Assembly: GCF_030811855.1 (NCBI RefSeq)
Contig: NZ_JAUSRN010000019.1
Coordinates: 1-64,000, forward strand
DNA length: 64,000 nucleotides
Source: Variovorax paradoxus
Lineage (GTDB): Bacteria > Pseudomonadota > Gammaproteobacteria > Burkholderiales > Burkholderiaceae_C
Reading direction: 5' to 3'
The position numbers were made by a program, and so were the translations under genes. Shown piece after piece: positions 51,823-61,609 of the stretch; within the stretch, counting starts at the first letter, position 1, and each line of letters begins with the position of its first letter. Under the pieces are notes generated by a model that did not search any database, was not told the DNA's origin, and saw only the letters and a list, made by a program, of their open reading frames with translations.

Positions 51823-52812
51823 ATGAACCAGTTCCTGCGCAGCCTCACCCCGACCCAGCAGGTCGCGGCCCTCTTTCTCATTGTCTTCGGCCTGCTCGTG
51901 ATCGTGAGCACCACCGCCTTCTTCCTGACCTTCAGGGAGCGGCGCAACCCCGTGCACGACGCGGCGTGGCAGGCTGAACTGGCGCACTACCGCAAACTGC
52001 TGGGCACCACCTGGTTCATGGTGATCGTGTTCTGGGTCGGCTGGGCCCTGGGCGAAACGGTGGCCACCGTGCTGTTCGCACTCATCGCATTCTTTGCGCT
52101 GCGCGAATTCATCACGCTCTCGCCCACGCGGCGCGGCGACCACCGCAGCCTGATCCTGGCGTTCTTCGTGGTGCTGCCGATCCAGTTCTGGCTCGTGGCC
52201 ACCGCGCGCTTCGACCTGTTCACCGTGTTCATTCCGGTCTACGTCTTCCTCGCGATCCCGGTCGCGAGCGCGCTGGCCGACGATCCCAGCCATTTTCTCG
52301 AGCGCAATGCCAAGCTGCAGTGGGGCATCATGGTCTGCGTCTACGGCATGAGCCACGTGCCGGCGCTGCTGCTCCTGAGCTTTCCGGGCTACGAGGGCAA
52401 GAGCGCCTTTCTCGTGTTCTTCCTGGTGTTCGTGGTGCAGACCTCGGTGCTGGTGCAGCACGTGATCTCGCGCCGCTCACAGCGCAAGCCATTTGCGCCC
52501 AACGTGAGCCGCAGCTTCAACTGGACCAGCTGGGGCATCGGCATCGGGGTGGCCAGCCTGGTGGGCGCGCTGTTCTCGTTCATCACGCCTTTCAAGTTTG
52601 GCCAGGCCCTCGCGGTGTCCGTCATCGCCTGCATCGCGGGCTCGATGGGCCACTTGGTGATGAAGGCGCTCAAGCGTGACCGCGGCATTCCCAACTGGGG
52701 CAAGAAGGGCGTGGGCGTCACGGGTGCGAACGGCCTGCTCGACCGTGTCGATGCGCTGTGCTTCGCGGCACCCATTTTCTTTCACTCGATCCGCTGGTAC
52801 TTCAACGTCTGA
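51823..52812 (+). CDS. Phosphatidate cytidylyltransferase-like protein (CdsA family)
   Basis: A 329-residue polytopic protein with about eight membrane helices. The C-terminal part has the CDP-signature region SMGHLVMKALKRDRGIPNWG and GLLDRVDALCFAAPIFFH. It would make CDP-diacylglycerol from phosphatidate, the step after the acyltransferase encoded just upstream. A second, canonical cdsA may exist elsewhere. Confidence 0.85.
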   Translation: MNQFLRSLTPTQQVAALFLIVFGLLVIVSTTAFFLTFRERRNPVHDAAWQAELAHYRKLLGTTWFMVIVFWVGWALGETVATVLFALIAFFALREFITLSPTRRGDHRSLILAFFVVLPIQFWLVATARFDLFTVFIPVYVFLAIPVASALADDPSHFLERNAKLQWGIMVCVYGMSHVPALLLLSFPGYEGKSAFLVFFLVFVVQTSVLVQHVISRRSQRKPFAPNVSRSFNWTSWGIGIGVASLVGALFSFITPFKFGQALAVSVIACIAGSMGHLVMKALKRDRGIPNWGKKGVGVTGANGLLDRVDALCFAAPIFFHSIRWYFNV

Positions 52813-52813
52813 C

Positions 52814-53362
52814 ATGCGCATTCTCGGCATCGACCCCGGCCTTCTGACCACCGGCTTCGGCGTGGTGGATGCGGACGGCCATGCGCTGCGCTATGTCGCG
52901 AGCGGCACCATCAGCACGCGGCACCTGGGCAGCGGAAATCTTCCGGCGCGCCTCAAGGTGCTGTTCGACGGCATCGCCGAAATCGCCGCGCGCTACCAGC
53001 CCGATGCCTCGGCGGTCGAGATCATCTTCGTCAACGTCAACCCGCAATCGACGCTGCTGCTGGGCCAGGCGCGCGGCGCCTGCGTGACCTCGCTGGTGAA
53101 CAGCAATCTCACGGTGGCCGAATACACGGCCCTGCAGATGAAGAAGGCGGTCGCCGGCCACGGCCAGGCCGCCAAGGCACAGGTGCAGGAGATGGTGAAG
53201 CGGCTGCTCGACCTGCCGGGGCTGCCCGGCGCCGATGCGGCCGACGCACTGGGCATTGCCATCACGCATGCGCAGGTGGGCCGCTCGATGGCCCGGTTGG
53301 CCGAGGCTGCGGAGCTATCGAAGACGCACGCCGGCACCTACCGGCAGGGACGTTCGAGGTAG
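52814..53362 (+). CDS. ruvC: Holliday junction resolvase RuvC
   Basis: A 182-residue endonuclease that resolves Holliday junctions. It begins MRILGIDPGLLTTGFG with the first catalytic aspartate, then VEIIFVNVNPQSTLLLGQARG and a C-terminal DAADALGIAITHA with the last acidic residues. It follows the CdsA-like gene by one base. ruvA and ruvB are not adjacent here. Confidence 0.96.
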   Translation: MRILGIDPGLLTTGFGVVDADGHALRYVASGTISTRHLGSGNLPARLKVLFDGIAEIAARYQPDASAVEIIFVNVNPQSTLLLGQARGACVTSLVNSNLTVAEYTALQMKKAVAGHGQAAKAQVQEMVKRLLDLPGLPGADAADALGIAITHAQVGRSMARLAEAAELSKTHAGTYRQGRSR

Positions 53363-53399
53363 TGAGAGCCCCCAGGCTCTCGGCGGAGAAGCCTGGCTG

Positions 53400-53576
53400 C
53401 TAAACCACCCGCTCCGCAATCAGCACCGCGAAGAAGCCGAACGCCGCCAGCAGCGTCCACTTGAGCACGATCCAGCCGAAGCGCCGGTACTTGACCTGGC
53501 CGGTTCCCGCATAGAACGCGAACGACACGCCCGCCACCAGCAGAAGCAGCAGGATGGCCCAGCGAAAAAGAAGCAT
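53400..53576 (-). CDS. Small two-helix membrane protein
   Basis: A 58-residue protein with two hydrophobic helices (LLFRWAILLLLLVAGVSFAF and IVLKWTLLAAFGFFAVLIA) and a basic turn (QVKYRRFGW). Function is unknown. It lies 14 bases downstream of lpxC on the same strand, and could be co-transcribed with it. Small size limits confidence, but composition and position look real. Confidence 0.65.
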   Translation of the reverse strand: MLLFRWAILLLLLVAGVSFAFYAGTGQVKYRRFGWIVLKWTLLAAFGFFAVLIAERVV

Positions 53577-53590
53577 CGGCCGAACGCGCC

Positions 53591-54514
53591 CTACCAGGCC
53601 CGCGCGACTTCGCCGAAACCGCGCGGTGCGCGCTTCTCGTCTTCGAAGGTCACGACCTCGTAGGCGTCGCTGTTCGCCAGCAGTTCGCGCAACAGCTTGT
53701 TGTTGAGCGCATGGCCCGAGCGAAAGGCGGTGTAGGCCGCCAGCAGCGGCTTGCCGATGATGTACAGGTCGCCCATGGCGTCCAGGATCTTGTGCTTCAC
53801 GAACTCGTCGTCGTAGCGCAAGCCCCCGGCATTGAGCACCTTGGTGTCGTCCATCACGATGGCGTTGTCGAGCCCGCCGCCGAGCGCCAGGCCCTTGCTG
53901 CGCATGTACTCGACCTCTTTGGTGAAGCCGAAGGTGCGCGCGCGTGCAATGTCGCGGCTGTAGGAATCCTTGCCGAGATCGAACTCCACGCGCTGGCCGG
54001 TGGAATTGACCACGCGATGATCGAAGTCGATCTCGAAGCTCAGCTTGTAGCCGTGGTACGGCTCCAGGCTCGCCCACTTCTCGTTGGCGCCTTCGCCCTC
54101 GCGCACCTCGACCTTGCGGGTCACGCGGATGAAGCGGCGGGGTGCCTTCTGCAGCTCGATGCCCGCGCTTTGGAGCAGGAATACGAAGGACGAGGCCGAT
54201 CCGTCGAGGATCGGCACTTCGTCGGCCGTGATGTCGATGTAGAGGTTGTCGATGCCCAGGCCCGCGCAGGCCGACATCAGGTGTTCGACTGTCTGCACCT
54301 TTGCGCCGCCGGTCGAGACCGTGGAAGCCAGGCGCGTGTCGGTCACCGCTTCGGCGGTCATGCGGATGTCGACCGGCTCGGACAGGTCGACGCGCCGGAA
54401 CACGATGCCAGTGTCCGCGGGAGCGGGGCGCAGCGTCAGCTCCACGCGTTGTCCGCTGTGAAGCCCCACGCCCACGGCGCGGCTGATCGACTTGAGGGTT
54501 CGTTGTTGCAGCAC
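53591..54514 (-). CDS. lpxC: UDP-3-O-acyl-N-acetylglucosamine deacetylase LpxC
   Basis: A 307-residue zinc amidase, the committed step of lipid A synthesis. Zinc ligands lie in TVEHLMSA (His78) and HKILDAMGD (about 237-241). The start GTG at 54514 gives the canonical LQQRTLKSI N-terminus. A TAAAAT hexamer ends 7 bases upstream, suggesting a leaderless transcript separate from ftsZ. It is the last member of the division and cell wall cluster. Confidence 0.96.
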   Translation of the reverse strand: MLQQRTLKSISRAVGVGLHSGQRVELTLRPAPADTGIVFRRVDLSEPVDIRMTAEAVTDTRLASTVSTGGAKVQTVEHLMSACAGLGIDNLYIDITADEVPILDGSASSFVFLLQSAGIELQKAPRRFIRVTRKVEVREGEGANEKWASLEPYHGYKLSFEIDFDHRVVNSTGQRVEFDLGKDSYSRDIARARTFGFTKEVEYMRSKGLALGGGLDNAIVMDDTKVLNAGGLRYDDEFVKHKILDAMGDLYIIGKPLLAAYTAFRSGHALNNKLLRELLANSDAYEVVTFEDEKRAPRGFGEVARAW

Positions 54515-54521
54515 GCGAAGG

Positions 54522-54527
54522 ATTTTA
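54522..54527 (-). promoter_or_regulatory. -10-like TAAAAT next to lpxC start
   Basis: TAAAAT on the minus strand (5/6) lies 7 bases before the lpxC GTG. No ribosome site is visible. Confidence 0.45.
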
Positions 54528-54718
54528 GGCGCGCCACGCGAATGGCGGCCTATTCCCCTCGCTATGGCACCGATAGACATAGGTTCTATTTCAAGCGCCC
54601 GATGATGGACGCAAAGGGCACGAAGCGGACGCAGCGCCTAGAGCCGGCAGAAGTCCCTTTCAGGTCTTCCCCGTACCCCTTGCGAACCTTCGTGCCCTCT
54701 GCGTTCGGTGGCCTGGCG

Positions 54719-55936
54719 TCAATCAGCTTGACGGCGCAGGAATGCGGGAATCTCGAAGTCGTCCATGCCGCCCGAAGACAGCGCGTCTACCTTGGCGGCA
54801 GCCATCGTGCGGTTGGTGCGCCACACGCTGGGCACCGCCATGCCGTCGTAGTTCGGCTGGCTCACGCTGTGGCCGCCGTGGCCTGCATGGCCCGTGCCAA
54901 GCGTCGGCACGTTGAACGGGATGTTGTCGGTGCCGGTACGGATCACTTCGAGCGTCGGTGCCTGGCGGCGCGCATCGGCGCGCGAGAGGCCGGTGGCGAC
55001 CACCGTCACGCGCATCTGGTCGCCCAGGCTTTCGTCGTAGGCGGCGCCGTAGATCACGTGCGCGTCGGGCGAGGCATAGGCGCGGATGGTGTTCATCGCC
55101 AGCTTCGACTCGTTCAGCTTCAGCGAACCCTTCGAGGCGGTCACCAGCACCAGCACGCCCTTGGCGCCCGAGAGGTCGATGCCTTCGAGCAGCGGGCAGG
55201 CCACGGCCTGTTCGGCGGCGATGCGCGCACGGTCCGGGCCGGCGGCGGCGGCCGTGCCCATCATGGCCTTGCCGGGCTCGCCCATCACGGTGCGCACGTC
55301 TTCGAAGTCGACGTTCACGCCGCCGTACTCGTTGATGATTTCCGAGATGCCGCCCACTGCGTTCTTGAGCACGTCGTTCGCATGTGCGAAGGCTTCGTCC
55401 TGGGTGATGTCTTCGCCCAGCACGTCGAGCAGCTTCTCGTTGAGCACCACGATCAGCGAATCGACATTCGCCTCGAGTTCGGCCAGGCCGTTGTCGGCGT
55501 TGGTCATGCGGCGGCCGCCTTCCCAGTCGAAGGGCTTGGTCACCACGCCCACGGTGAGGATGCCCATCTCCTTGGCAACGCGCGCAATCACGGGTGCGGC
55601 GCCGGTGCCGGTGCCGCCGCCCATGCCGGCGGTGATGAACAGCATGTGCGCGCCGTCGATGGCGGCGCGGATGTCGTCCACCGCGGCCTCGGCTGCGTCA
55701 CGACCCTTGTCGGGCTTGCTGCCCGCGCCGAGGCCGCTGGTGCCAAGCTGGATGATCTTGTGGGCATTGCTGCGCTGGAGCGCCTGCGCGTCGGTATTGG
55801 CGCAAACGAACTGCACACCCTGCACGCCACGCTCCATCATGTGCGCGACGGCATTGCCGCCGCCGCCGCCGACTCCGATCACCTTGATCTGAGTGCCTTG
55901 ATTGAATTCTTCGACTTCGATCATTTCGATGGTCAT
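54719..55936 (-). CDS. ftsZ: Cell division protein FtsZ
   Basis: A 405-residue tubulin-like GTPase that forms the Z-ring. The GTP-binding GGGTGTG is at residues 106-112 and a T7-like NVDFEDVRTVM follows at about 205. A variable linker (about 320-390) leads to the conserved C-terminal peptide DDFEIPAFLRRQ, which binds FtsA and ZipA. AAGGAGTTAGTA precedes the ATG. Intergenic gaps of 169 bases (from ftsA) and 204 bases (to lpxC) could hold extra promoters. Confidence 0.98.
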   Translation of the reverse strand: MTIEMIEVEEFNQGTQIKVIGVGGGGGNAVAHMMERGVQGVQFVCANTDAQALQRSNAHKIIQLGTSGLGAGSKPDKGRDAAEAAVDDIRAAIDGAHMLFITAGMGGGTGTGAAPVIARVAKEMGILTVGVVTKPFDWEGGRRMTNADNGLAELEANVDSLIVVLNEKLLDVLGEDITQDEAFAHANDVLKNAVGGISEIINEYGGVNVDFEDVRTVMGEPGKAMMGTAAAAGPDRARIAAEQAVACPLLEGIDLSGAKGVLVLVTASKGSLKLNESKLAMNTIRAYASPDAHVIYGAAYDESLGDQMRVTVVATGLSRADARRQAPTLEVIRTGTDNIPFNVPTLGTGHAGHGGHSVSQPNYDGMAVPSVWRTNRTMAAAKVDALSSGGMDDFEIPAFLRRQAD

Positions 55937-56105
55937 TACTAACTCCTTGAATTTGCAGTTGCCGTTGTGTATCTGTGAATCTTTTTAGTGTCTTGACGAG
56001 TTCAACGAGGCTGTCGTCGCGGTGGTGGACCTGTGCGCCGCCATCGCTCGTTGAAATGCAAGGGCGGACCGCCGCGTGCGAGCCAGAGTGGGGAGTGATT
56101 CATGG

Positions 56106-57335
56106 TTAGAAGTTCCCCACGATGAAGTCCTTGAAACGTCCGAACGCAGTCTTTACGGATCCGTTCTTCTGCGCGACCTTGAAGCCGCGCATGCGTGCGA
56201 AGCGTGCTTCTTCGAGCAAGCCCATCACGGTGGCCGCGCGCGGCTGCGCCACCATGTCGGAGAGCGCGCTCGAATACTTCGGAATACCTCGCCGCACCGG
56301 CTTCAGGAAGATGTCCTCGCCGAGTTCGACCATGCCGGGCATCACGGCACTGCCGCCTGTGAGCACCACGCCCGAGGACAGCACCTCTTCGTAGCCCGAC
56401 TCGCGCACCACCTGCTGCACCAGCGAAAAGATCTCTTCGATGCGCGGCTCGATCACGCCCGCGAGCGCCTGCTTGCTCAGCATGCGCGGGCCGCGGTCGC
56501 CGAGGCCGGGCACTTCCACCTGCGTGTCGGGGTCGGCCAGCAGCTGCTTGGCATAGCCGTTCTCGACCTTGATGTCCTCCGCGTCCTTGGTGGGCGTGCG
56601 CAGCGCCATCGCAATGTCGCTGGTGATCAGGTCGCCCGCGATCGGGATCACGGCCGTGTGGCGGATCGCACCGTTGGTGAAGATGGCCACGTCGGTGGTG
56701 CCCGCGCCGATGTCGACCAGCACCACGCCAAGCTCGCGCTCGTCTTCGGTGAGCACCGCCTGGCTGGAAGCCAGCGGGTTGAGCATCAGCTGATCGACCT
56801 CCAGCCCGCAGCGGCGCACGCACTTGATGATGTTCTCGGCCGCGCTCTGCGCACCGGTCACGATGTGCACCTTGGCCTCCAGCCGCATGCCGCTCATGCC
56901 GATCGGCTCCTTCACGTCCTGGCCGTCGATCACGAACTCCTGCGGCTCCACCAGCAGCAAGCGCTGGTCGCTCGAGATGTTGATGGCGCGCGCGGTTTCC
57001 ACCACGCGGGCCACGTCGGCCGGCGTGACTTCCTTGTCCTTCACCGCCACCATGCCGCTCGAGTTGATGCCGCGGATGTGGCTGCCGGTAATGCCCGTGT
57101 AGACGCGGCTGATCTTGCAGTCGGCCATCAGCTCGGCCTCCTTCAAGGCTTGCTGGATGCTCTGAACCGTGGCGTCGATGTTCACCACCACGCCGCGCTT
57201 CAGGCCGTTGCTCGGAGCAATGCCGAGCCCGGCCAGCTTGAGTTCGCCGCCGGGCAGCACCTCGGCCACCACGACCATCACCTTGGCAGTGCCGATGTCG
57301 AGTCCGACAACCAGGTCTTTGTATTCTTTGGGCAT
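56106..57335 (-). CDS. ftsA: Cell division protein FtsA
   Basis: A 409-residue actin-like protein that tethers FtsZ to the membrane. ATP-site motifs are GLDIGTAKV, DIGAGTTDVAIF and TGGSAVMPGM. The C-terminal amphipathic helix (FGRFKDFIVGNF) is intact. It follows ftsQ by 23 bases. Confidence 0.97.
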   Translation of the reverse strand: MPKEYKDLVVGLDIGTAKVMVVVAEVLPGGELKLAGLGIAPSNGLKRGVVVNIDATVQSIQQALKEAELMADCKISRVYTGITGSHIRGINSSGMVAVKDKEVTPADVARVVETARAINISSDQRLLLVEPQEFVIDGQDVKEPIGMSGMRLEAKVHIVTGAQSAAENIIKCVRRCGLEVDQLMLNPLASSQAVLTEDERELGVVLVDIGAGTTDVAIFTNGAIRHTAVIPIAGDLITSDIAMALRTPTKDAEDIKVENGYAKQLLADPDTQVEVPGLGDRGPRMLSKQALAGVIEPRIEEIFSLVQQVVRESGYEEVLSSGVVLTGGSAVMPGMVELGEDIFLKPVRRGIPKYSSALSDMVAQPRAATVMGLLEEARFARMRGFKVAQKNGSVKTAFGRFKDFIVGNF

Positions 57336-57358
57336 TGAATGTCCTCGGTATTCGCTAT

Positions 57359-58147
57359 TTATTTCTTCTTGGCCTTAGGCTCGGTCACGACCGTGGTGAC
57401 GCCGCGAAGACGCAGCGCATAGGCGTCGTTGTGGCGCAGGTCGGCCCCTTCGACGTCCGCCGCGGTGCGGTGGTATTGGCCCGCGACCTGGGTCACGGTT
57501 TTCAGGAAACGCTGCGCGCGGGCCGCCACCTCTTCGGGCTGGCCTCGGCCAAGCTCGATCTCGGCACCGGTGTCGAGCTCGACTTTCCAGCTGCCCCGGC
57601 TCGACAGCGTGAGCTCTTCCACGCCGAAGTCGTAGGGCTGGAAGATCGGCGCCAGTACGCGGTACATGCCCAGCACCTGCCCGGCCTGCTCAATGGGACC
57701 GTCGAGGCGCGGCAGCCGGTCGTCGATTTCGGCCACGTTGGCGTCGAACACCTCGCCAAAGCCGTTGATCAGCTTGGAGCCGGCCTCGTCGCCCCAGGTG
57801 GCTACGGGCACCTGTTCGGTCAGCGTGACGCGCAGCTTGTTCGGAAACTCGCGCCGCACCACCGCCTTGCGCACCCACGGCACCGACTCGAAGGCCGTGC
57901 GCGCACGCGCCAAGTCGACCGTGAAGAAGTTGCCGGCCAGTTGCGGCGCAACATTGGCGCGCAGCGTCACGGCGTTGTTGTGCGTCACGTCGCCGTCGAC
58001 CTTGATACCGCCTATCGGAAAGAAAGGCTGGCGCAGCACCCACCATGCGCCTGCCGCCAGCAGCATGAGCGCCACCACCACGAACGCCAGGTTCGAGACG
58101 ATGTTCATCAGCTTGACGTCAAAGGGCACTGGAATGCTTTCGGCCAT
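57359..58147 (-). CDS. ftsQ: Cell division protein FtsQ
   Basis: A 262-residue bitopic protein of the FtsQLB complex. One transmembrane helix (about 15-40) is followed by a POTRA domain (IGGIKVDGDVTHNNAV to LTEQVPVATWG) and a beta domain. The ATG at 58147 is 2 bases after ddlB; a longer reading would run into ddlB. The extreme C-terminus is lysine-rich. Confidence 0.94.
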   Translation of the reverse strand: MAESIPVPFDVKLMNIVSNLAFVVVALMLLAAGAWWVLRQPFFPIGGIKVDGDVTHNNAVTLRANVAPQLAGNFFTVDLARARTAFESVPWVRKAVVRREFPNKLRVTLTEQVPVATWGDEAGSKLINGFGEVFDANVAEIDDRLPRLDGPIEQAGQVLGMYRVLAPIFQPYDFGVEELTLSSRGSWKVELDTGAEIELGRGQPEEVAARAQRFLKTVTQVAGQYHRTAADVEGADLRHNDAYALRLRGVTTVVTEPKAKKK

Positions 58148-58149
58148 GG

Positions 58150-59121
58150 CTATTGCGCTCCCCCCGTGGCATCCAGCGAAGCCGAGGCCAGCACGCTCAG
58201 GCACAAGTCTTCGTAGGCAATGCCCGCCGCGCGCGCCGACATCGGCACCAGCGAATGGCCGGTCATGCCGGGCGAGGTGTTCATCTCGAGCAGGAAGGGC
58301 TTGCGGTCGCTGGCGCGGATCATCACGTCGGCGCGGCCCCAGCCGCGGCAGCCGAGCGTGTGGTACGCAGCCAGGGTGATGCGCTGGATCTCATGCTCCT
58401 CGGCTTCGGGCAAACCGCTCGGGCATTGGTACTTCACGTCGTCGGTGAAGTACTTGTTCTGGTAGTCGTAGGCACCTTGGGGCGCGGCGATGCGCACCAC
58501 GGGCAGCGCGCGCGCTTCGAGCCCCTGGCCGAGCACGGCGCAGGTCACTTCCTCGCCTTCGATGAATTCCTCGCACAGCACGTCGGCGTCGTACTTGGCC
58601 GAAAGCGCCACCGCGTCCTGCATCTGCGAGTAGCCCTCGACCTTGGTCACGCCGATCGACGAACCCTCGCGCGGCGGCTTCACGATCAGAGGGAGGCCCA
58701 GCACGTCGGGCACCGCCCTCACCTGCTCGCGGCTCTGCTGGTCGAAAGCCAGGCGCACGTACTTGGGCGTCGGCAAGCCGTCGGCCTGCCAGATGCGCTT
58801 GGTCATGACCTTGTCCATCGCCACGCTCGACGCCATCACGCCCGAGCCGGTGTAGGGAATGCCCAGCAGTTCGAGCGCGCCCTGCACCGTGCCGTCCTCG
58901 CCATGCCGCCCATGCAGGGCGATGAAGCAGCGCGCGAAGCCGTCGCGCCGAAGCTCGACCAAGTCGCGCTCCGACGGATCGAAGGCATGCGCATCAACGC
59001 CGCGCGAACGCAGCGCCTCGAGCACGCCCGTGCCGGACATGATGGAGATTTCGCGTTCGGCGGAGCTTCCACCGAACAGCACGGCCACCTTGCCGAAAAG
59101 TTTTGGATCCTGAAGGCTCAT
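58150..59121 (-). CDS. ddlB: D-alanine-D-alanine ligase
   Basis: A 323-residue ATP-grasp ligase that makes D-Ala-D-Ala. The N-terminal VAVLFGGSSAEREIS, the loop PREGSSIGVTKV and the C-terminal EMNTSPGMTGHSLVPMSARAAG all match the family. It overlaps murC by ATGA. Confidence 0.97.
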   Translation of the reverse strand: MSLQDPKLFGKVAVLFGGSSAEREISIMSGTGVLEALRSRGVDAHAFDPSERDLVELRRDGFARCFIALHGRHGEDGTVQGALELLGIPYTGSGVMASSVAMDKVMTKRIWQADGLPTPKYVRLAFDQQSREQVRAVPDVLGLPLIVKPPREGSSIGVTKVEGYSQMQDAVALSAKYDADVLCEEFIEGEEVTCAVLGQGLEARALPVVRIAAPQGAYDYQNKYFTDDVKYQCPSGLPEAEEHEIQRITLAAYHTLGCRGWGRADVMIRASDRKPFLLEMNTSPGMTGHSLVPMSARAAGIAYEDLCLSVLASASLDATGGAQ

Positions 59122-60548
59122 GGCGTAACCCCCGCGCCGCTCGCCGCGGCCGCAATTTCAACGACCCTGCCCGGCACCGCACCAATGGAGCCGGCGCCCA
59201 TGCAAAGCACCACGTCGCCGTCGCGCGCGTTGTCCAGAATGGCTTGCGGCATCGCGTTGATGTCGTCGACGAACACCGGCTCCACCTTGCCGGCCACGCG
59301 CAGTGCGCGCGCCAGCGTGCGGCCGTTGGCGGCCACGATGGGCGGCTCGCCGGCGGCGTACACCTCGCCCAGCAGCACCGCGTCGGCATTGCCGATGACC
59401 TTGACGAAGTCCTCGAAGCAGTCGCGCGTTCGGGTGTAGCGGTGCGGCTGGAAAGCCAGCACCAGCCGGCGTCCTGGGAACGCGCCGCGCGCGGCGGCGA
59501 TGGTCGCGGCCATTTCCACCGGGTGATGGCCGTAGTCGTCGATCACGGTGAAGCTGCCGGGCTGAGCCCCCTGCACCGCCACCTCGCCATAGCTCTGGAA
59601 GCGGCGGCCCACGCCCTTGAAGCCGGCCAGCCCGCGCTGCACTGCCTCGTCGGGAACGCCCAGCTCCACCGCCACGGCGATCACCGACAGCGCATTGCGC
59701 ACGTTGTGCTCGCCCGGCAGGTTCAGCACGATGGGCAAGTCGGGCAGCGTGACGCCGTTGCGCCGCTGCGCCGTGAAATGCATCTGCCCGCCCACGGCAC
59801 GAACGTCGACCGCGCGTACCTGGGCGCCTTCGTCGAAGCCGTAGCTGGTGACCGGGCAGGTGACGTGGCCCATGATGTCGCGCACCGCGGGATCGTCGGT
59901 GCACAAGATGGCCACGCCATAGAACGGCATGCGGTGCAGGAAATCGACGAAGGCTTTCTTGAGCTTTTCGAAATCGTGCCCGTAGGTTTCCATGTGGTCG
60001 GCATCGATGTTCGTGACCACCGCCATGACGGGCAGCAGGTTCAGGAACGAGGCGTCCGATTCGTCGGCCTCCACCACGATGTAGTCGCCGCTGCCCAGTT
60101 GCGCATTGGCGCCGGCGCTGTTGAGCCGCCCACCGATGACGAAGGTCGGATCGAGCCCGGCGGCGTCGAGCACGCTGGCCACGAGGCTCGTGGTGGTGGT
60201 CTTGCCGTGCGTGCCCGCAATCGCGATGCCCTGCTTCAGGCGCATCAGCTCGGCCAGCATCATGGCGCGCGGCACCACTGGAATGCGCTTCTCGCGCGCA
60301 GCCAGCACTTCGGGGTTGTCCGACTGCACGGCGGTGGACGTGACGACCGCATCCGCGCCGTCGATGTGCGCCGCCGCATGGCCCACGAAGGTGCCGATGC
60401 CCAGGCCGGCAAGCCGGCGCAGCGTCGCGCTGTCGGCCAGGTCGGAGCCGGTGATGCGGTAGCCGAGGTTGAACAGGACCTCGGCAATGCCGCTCATGCC
60501 CGAGCCGCCGATGCCGACGAAGTGAATATGACGAATCGCGTGCTTCAT
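59118..60548 (-). CDS. murC: UDP-N-acetylmuramate-L-alanine ligase
   Basis: A 476-residue Mur ligase that adds L-alanine to UDP-MurNAc. It begins HIHFVGIGGSGMSGIAEVL and carries the ATP loop AGTHGKTTTTSLVA and a C-terminal AFQPHRYTRTRDCFEDF. It overlaps murG by ATGA. Confidence 0.98.
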   Translation of the reverse strand: MKHAIRHIHFVGIGGSGMSGIAEVLFNLGYRITGSDLADSATLRRLAGLGIGTFVGHAAAHIDGADAVVTSTAVQSDNPEVLAAREKRIPVVPRAMMLAELMRLKQGIAIAGTHGKTTTTSLVASVLDAAGLDPTFVIGGRLNSAGANAQLGSGDYIVVEADESDASFLNLLPVMAVVTNIDADHMETYGHDFEKLKKAFVDFLHRMPFYGVAILCTDDPAVRDIMGHVTCPVTSYGFDEGAQVRAVDVRAVGGQMHFTAQRRNGVTLPDLPIVLNLPGEHNVRNALSVIAVAVELGVPDEAVQRGLAGFKGVGRRFQSYGEVAVQGAQPGSFTVIDDYGHHPVEMAATIAAARGAFPGRRLVLAFQPHRYTRTRDCFEDFVKVIGNADAVLLGEVYAAGEPPIVAANGRTLARALRVAGKVEPVFVDDINAMPQAILDNARDGDVVLCMGAGSIGAVPGRVVEIAAAASGAGVTP

Positions 60549-61609
60549 TTGGCAAGCTCCTCGCAGGCGCGGACGACGGCCTCGACCGCTTCGGTCTTCT
60601 GCATGGTTTTGGCCTTGGTGGCCCGTTCGATCAGCGCGGTGCGCTCGGTTTTCTGTAGCAAGTCAGCCAGCAATTCAGGTGTGAGGTCGGTCTGCTGCAC
60701 CAGCCAGCCGCCGCCCGCGTCGACGAGGAAGCGCGCGTTGGTGGTCTGGTGGTCGTCGACCGCCGATGGAAAAGGCACGAACAGCGCTGCTGCGCCGACG
60801 GCCGCGATTTCTGTGACGGTGCTGGCCCCGGCGCGCGCGACGATGATGTCGGCGTCGGCGTAGGCCTGCGCGGTGTCTTCGATGAACGGCGTGAGCTCGC
60901 CCTCGACGCCGGCCGCCGCGTAATTGGCGCGCAGCTCGTCGATCTGCTTGGCGCCGCTCTGGTGCAGCACCTGTGGTCGCGTATCGGGTGAGATGCGCGC
61001 GAGCGCCTGCGGCACGACGGCGTTGAGCGCCTTGGCACCGAGGCTGCCGCCGACCACCAGCAGCCGGAGCGGGCCGCTGCGGCCCGCAAAACGCACCGCC
61101 GGATCGGGTTGCGAGGTGAACGCCGTGCGCAGTGGATTGCCCACCCACTGCGCCTTCTTGAGCACGTTGGGGAAGGCCGTGAACACGCGATCGGCCACGC
61201 CCGCCAGCACCTTGTTGGCAAGCCCGGCCACCGAGTTCTGCTCGTGCAGCACCAGCGGCTTGTTGAGCAGCACGCCCATCATCCCGCCCGGAAAGGTGAT
61301 GTAGCCGCCCAGGCCCACCACCACGTCGGGCTTGACGCGGCGCACCACGCCCATGCTCTGCCAGAAGGCGCGCAAGAGGCGCAGCGGAAGCAGGAACAGC
61401 GTGAGCGGACCCTTGCCGCGCACGCCGCCGAACTGGACCGGCTCGAACGCGAAGCCGCGCGGCGGCACCAGCTTTTCTTCCATGCTGCCGGGCGCGCCCA
61501 GCCAGTGCACGCGCCAGCCGCGTTCGCGCAGCGCCTCGGCGACCGCGAGCCCCGGAAAGATGTGGCCGCCCGTGCCGCCGGCCATGACGAGTGCGGTGCG
61601 CCCGGTCAT
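60545..61609 (-). CDS. murG: UDP-GlcNAc:undecaprenyl-PP-MurNAc-pentapeptide transferase
   Basis: A 354-residue glycosyltransferase that makes lipid II. The N-terminal VMAGGTGGHIFPGLAVA, the central LLVVGGSLGAKALN and a donor-site ARAGASTVTEIAAVG are present. It overlaps ftsW by ATGA. Confidence 0.98.
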   Translation of the reverse strand: MTGRTALVMAGGTGGHIFPGLAVAEALRERGWRVHWLGAPGSMEEKLVPPRGFAFEPVQFGGVRGKGPLTLFLLPLRLLRAFWQSMGVVRRVKPDVVVGLGGYITFPGGMMGVLLNKPLVLHEQNSVAGLANKVLAGVADRVFTAFPNVLKKAQWVGNPLRTAFTSQPDPAVRFAGRSGPLRLLVVGGSLGAKALNAVVPQALARISPDTRPQVLHQSGAKQIDELRANYAAAGVEGELTPFIEDTAQAYADADIIVARAGASTVTEIAAVGAAALFVPFPSAVDDHQTTNARFLVDAGGGWLVQQTDLTPELLADLLQKTERTALIERATKAKTMQKTEAVEAVVRACEELAK

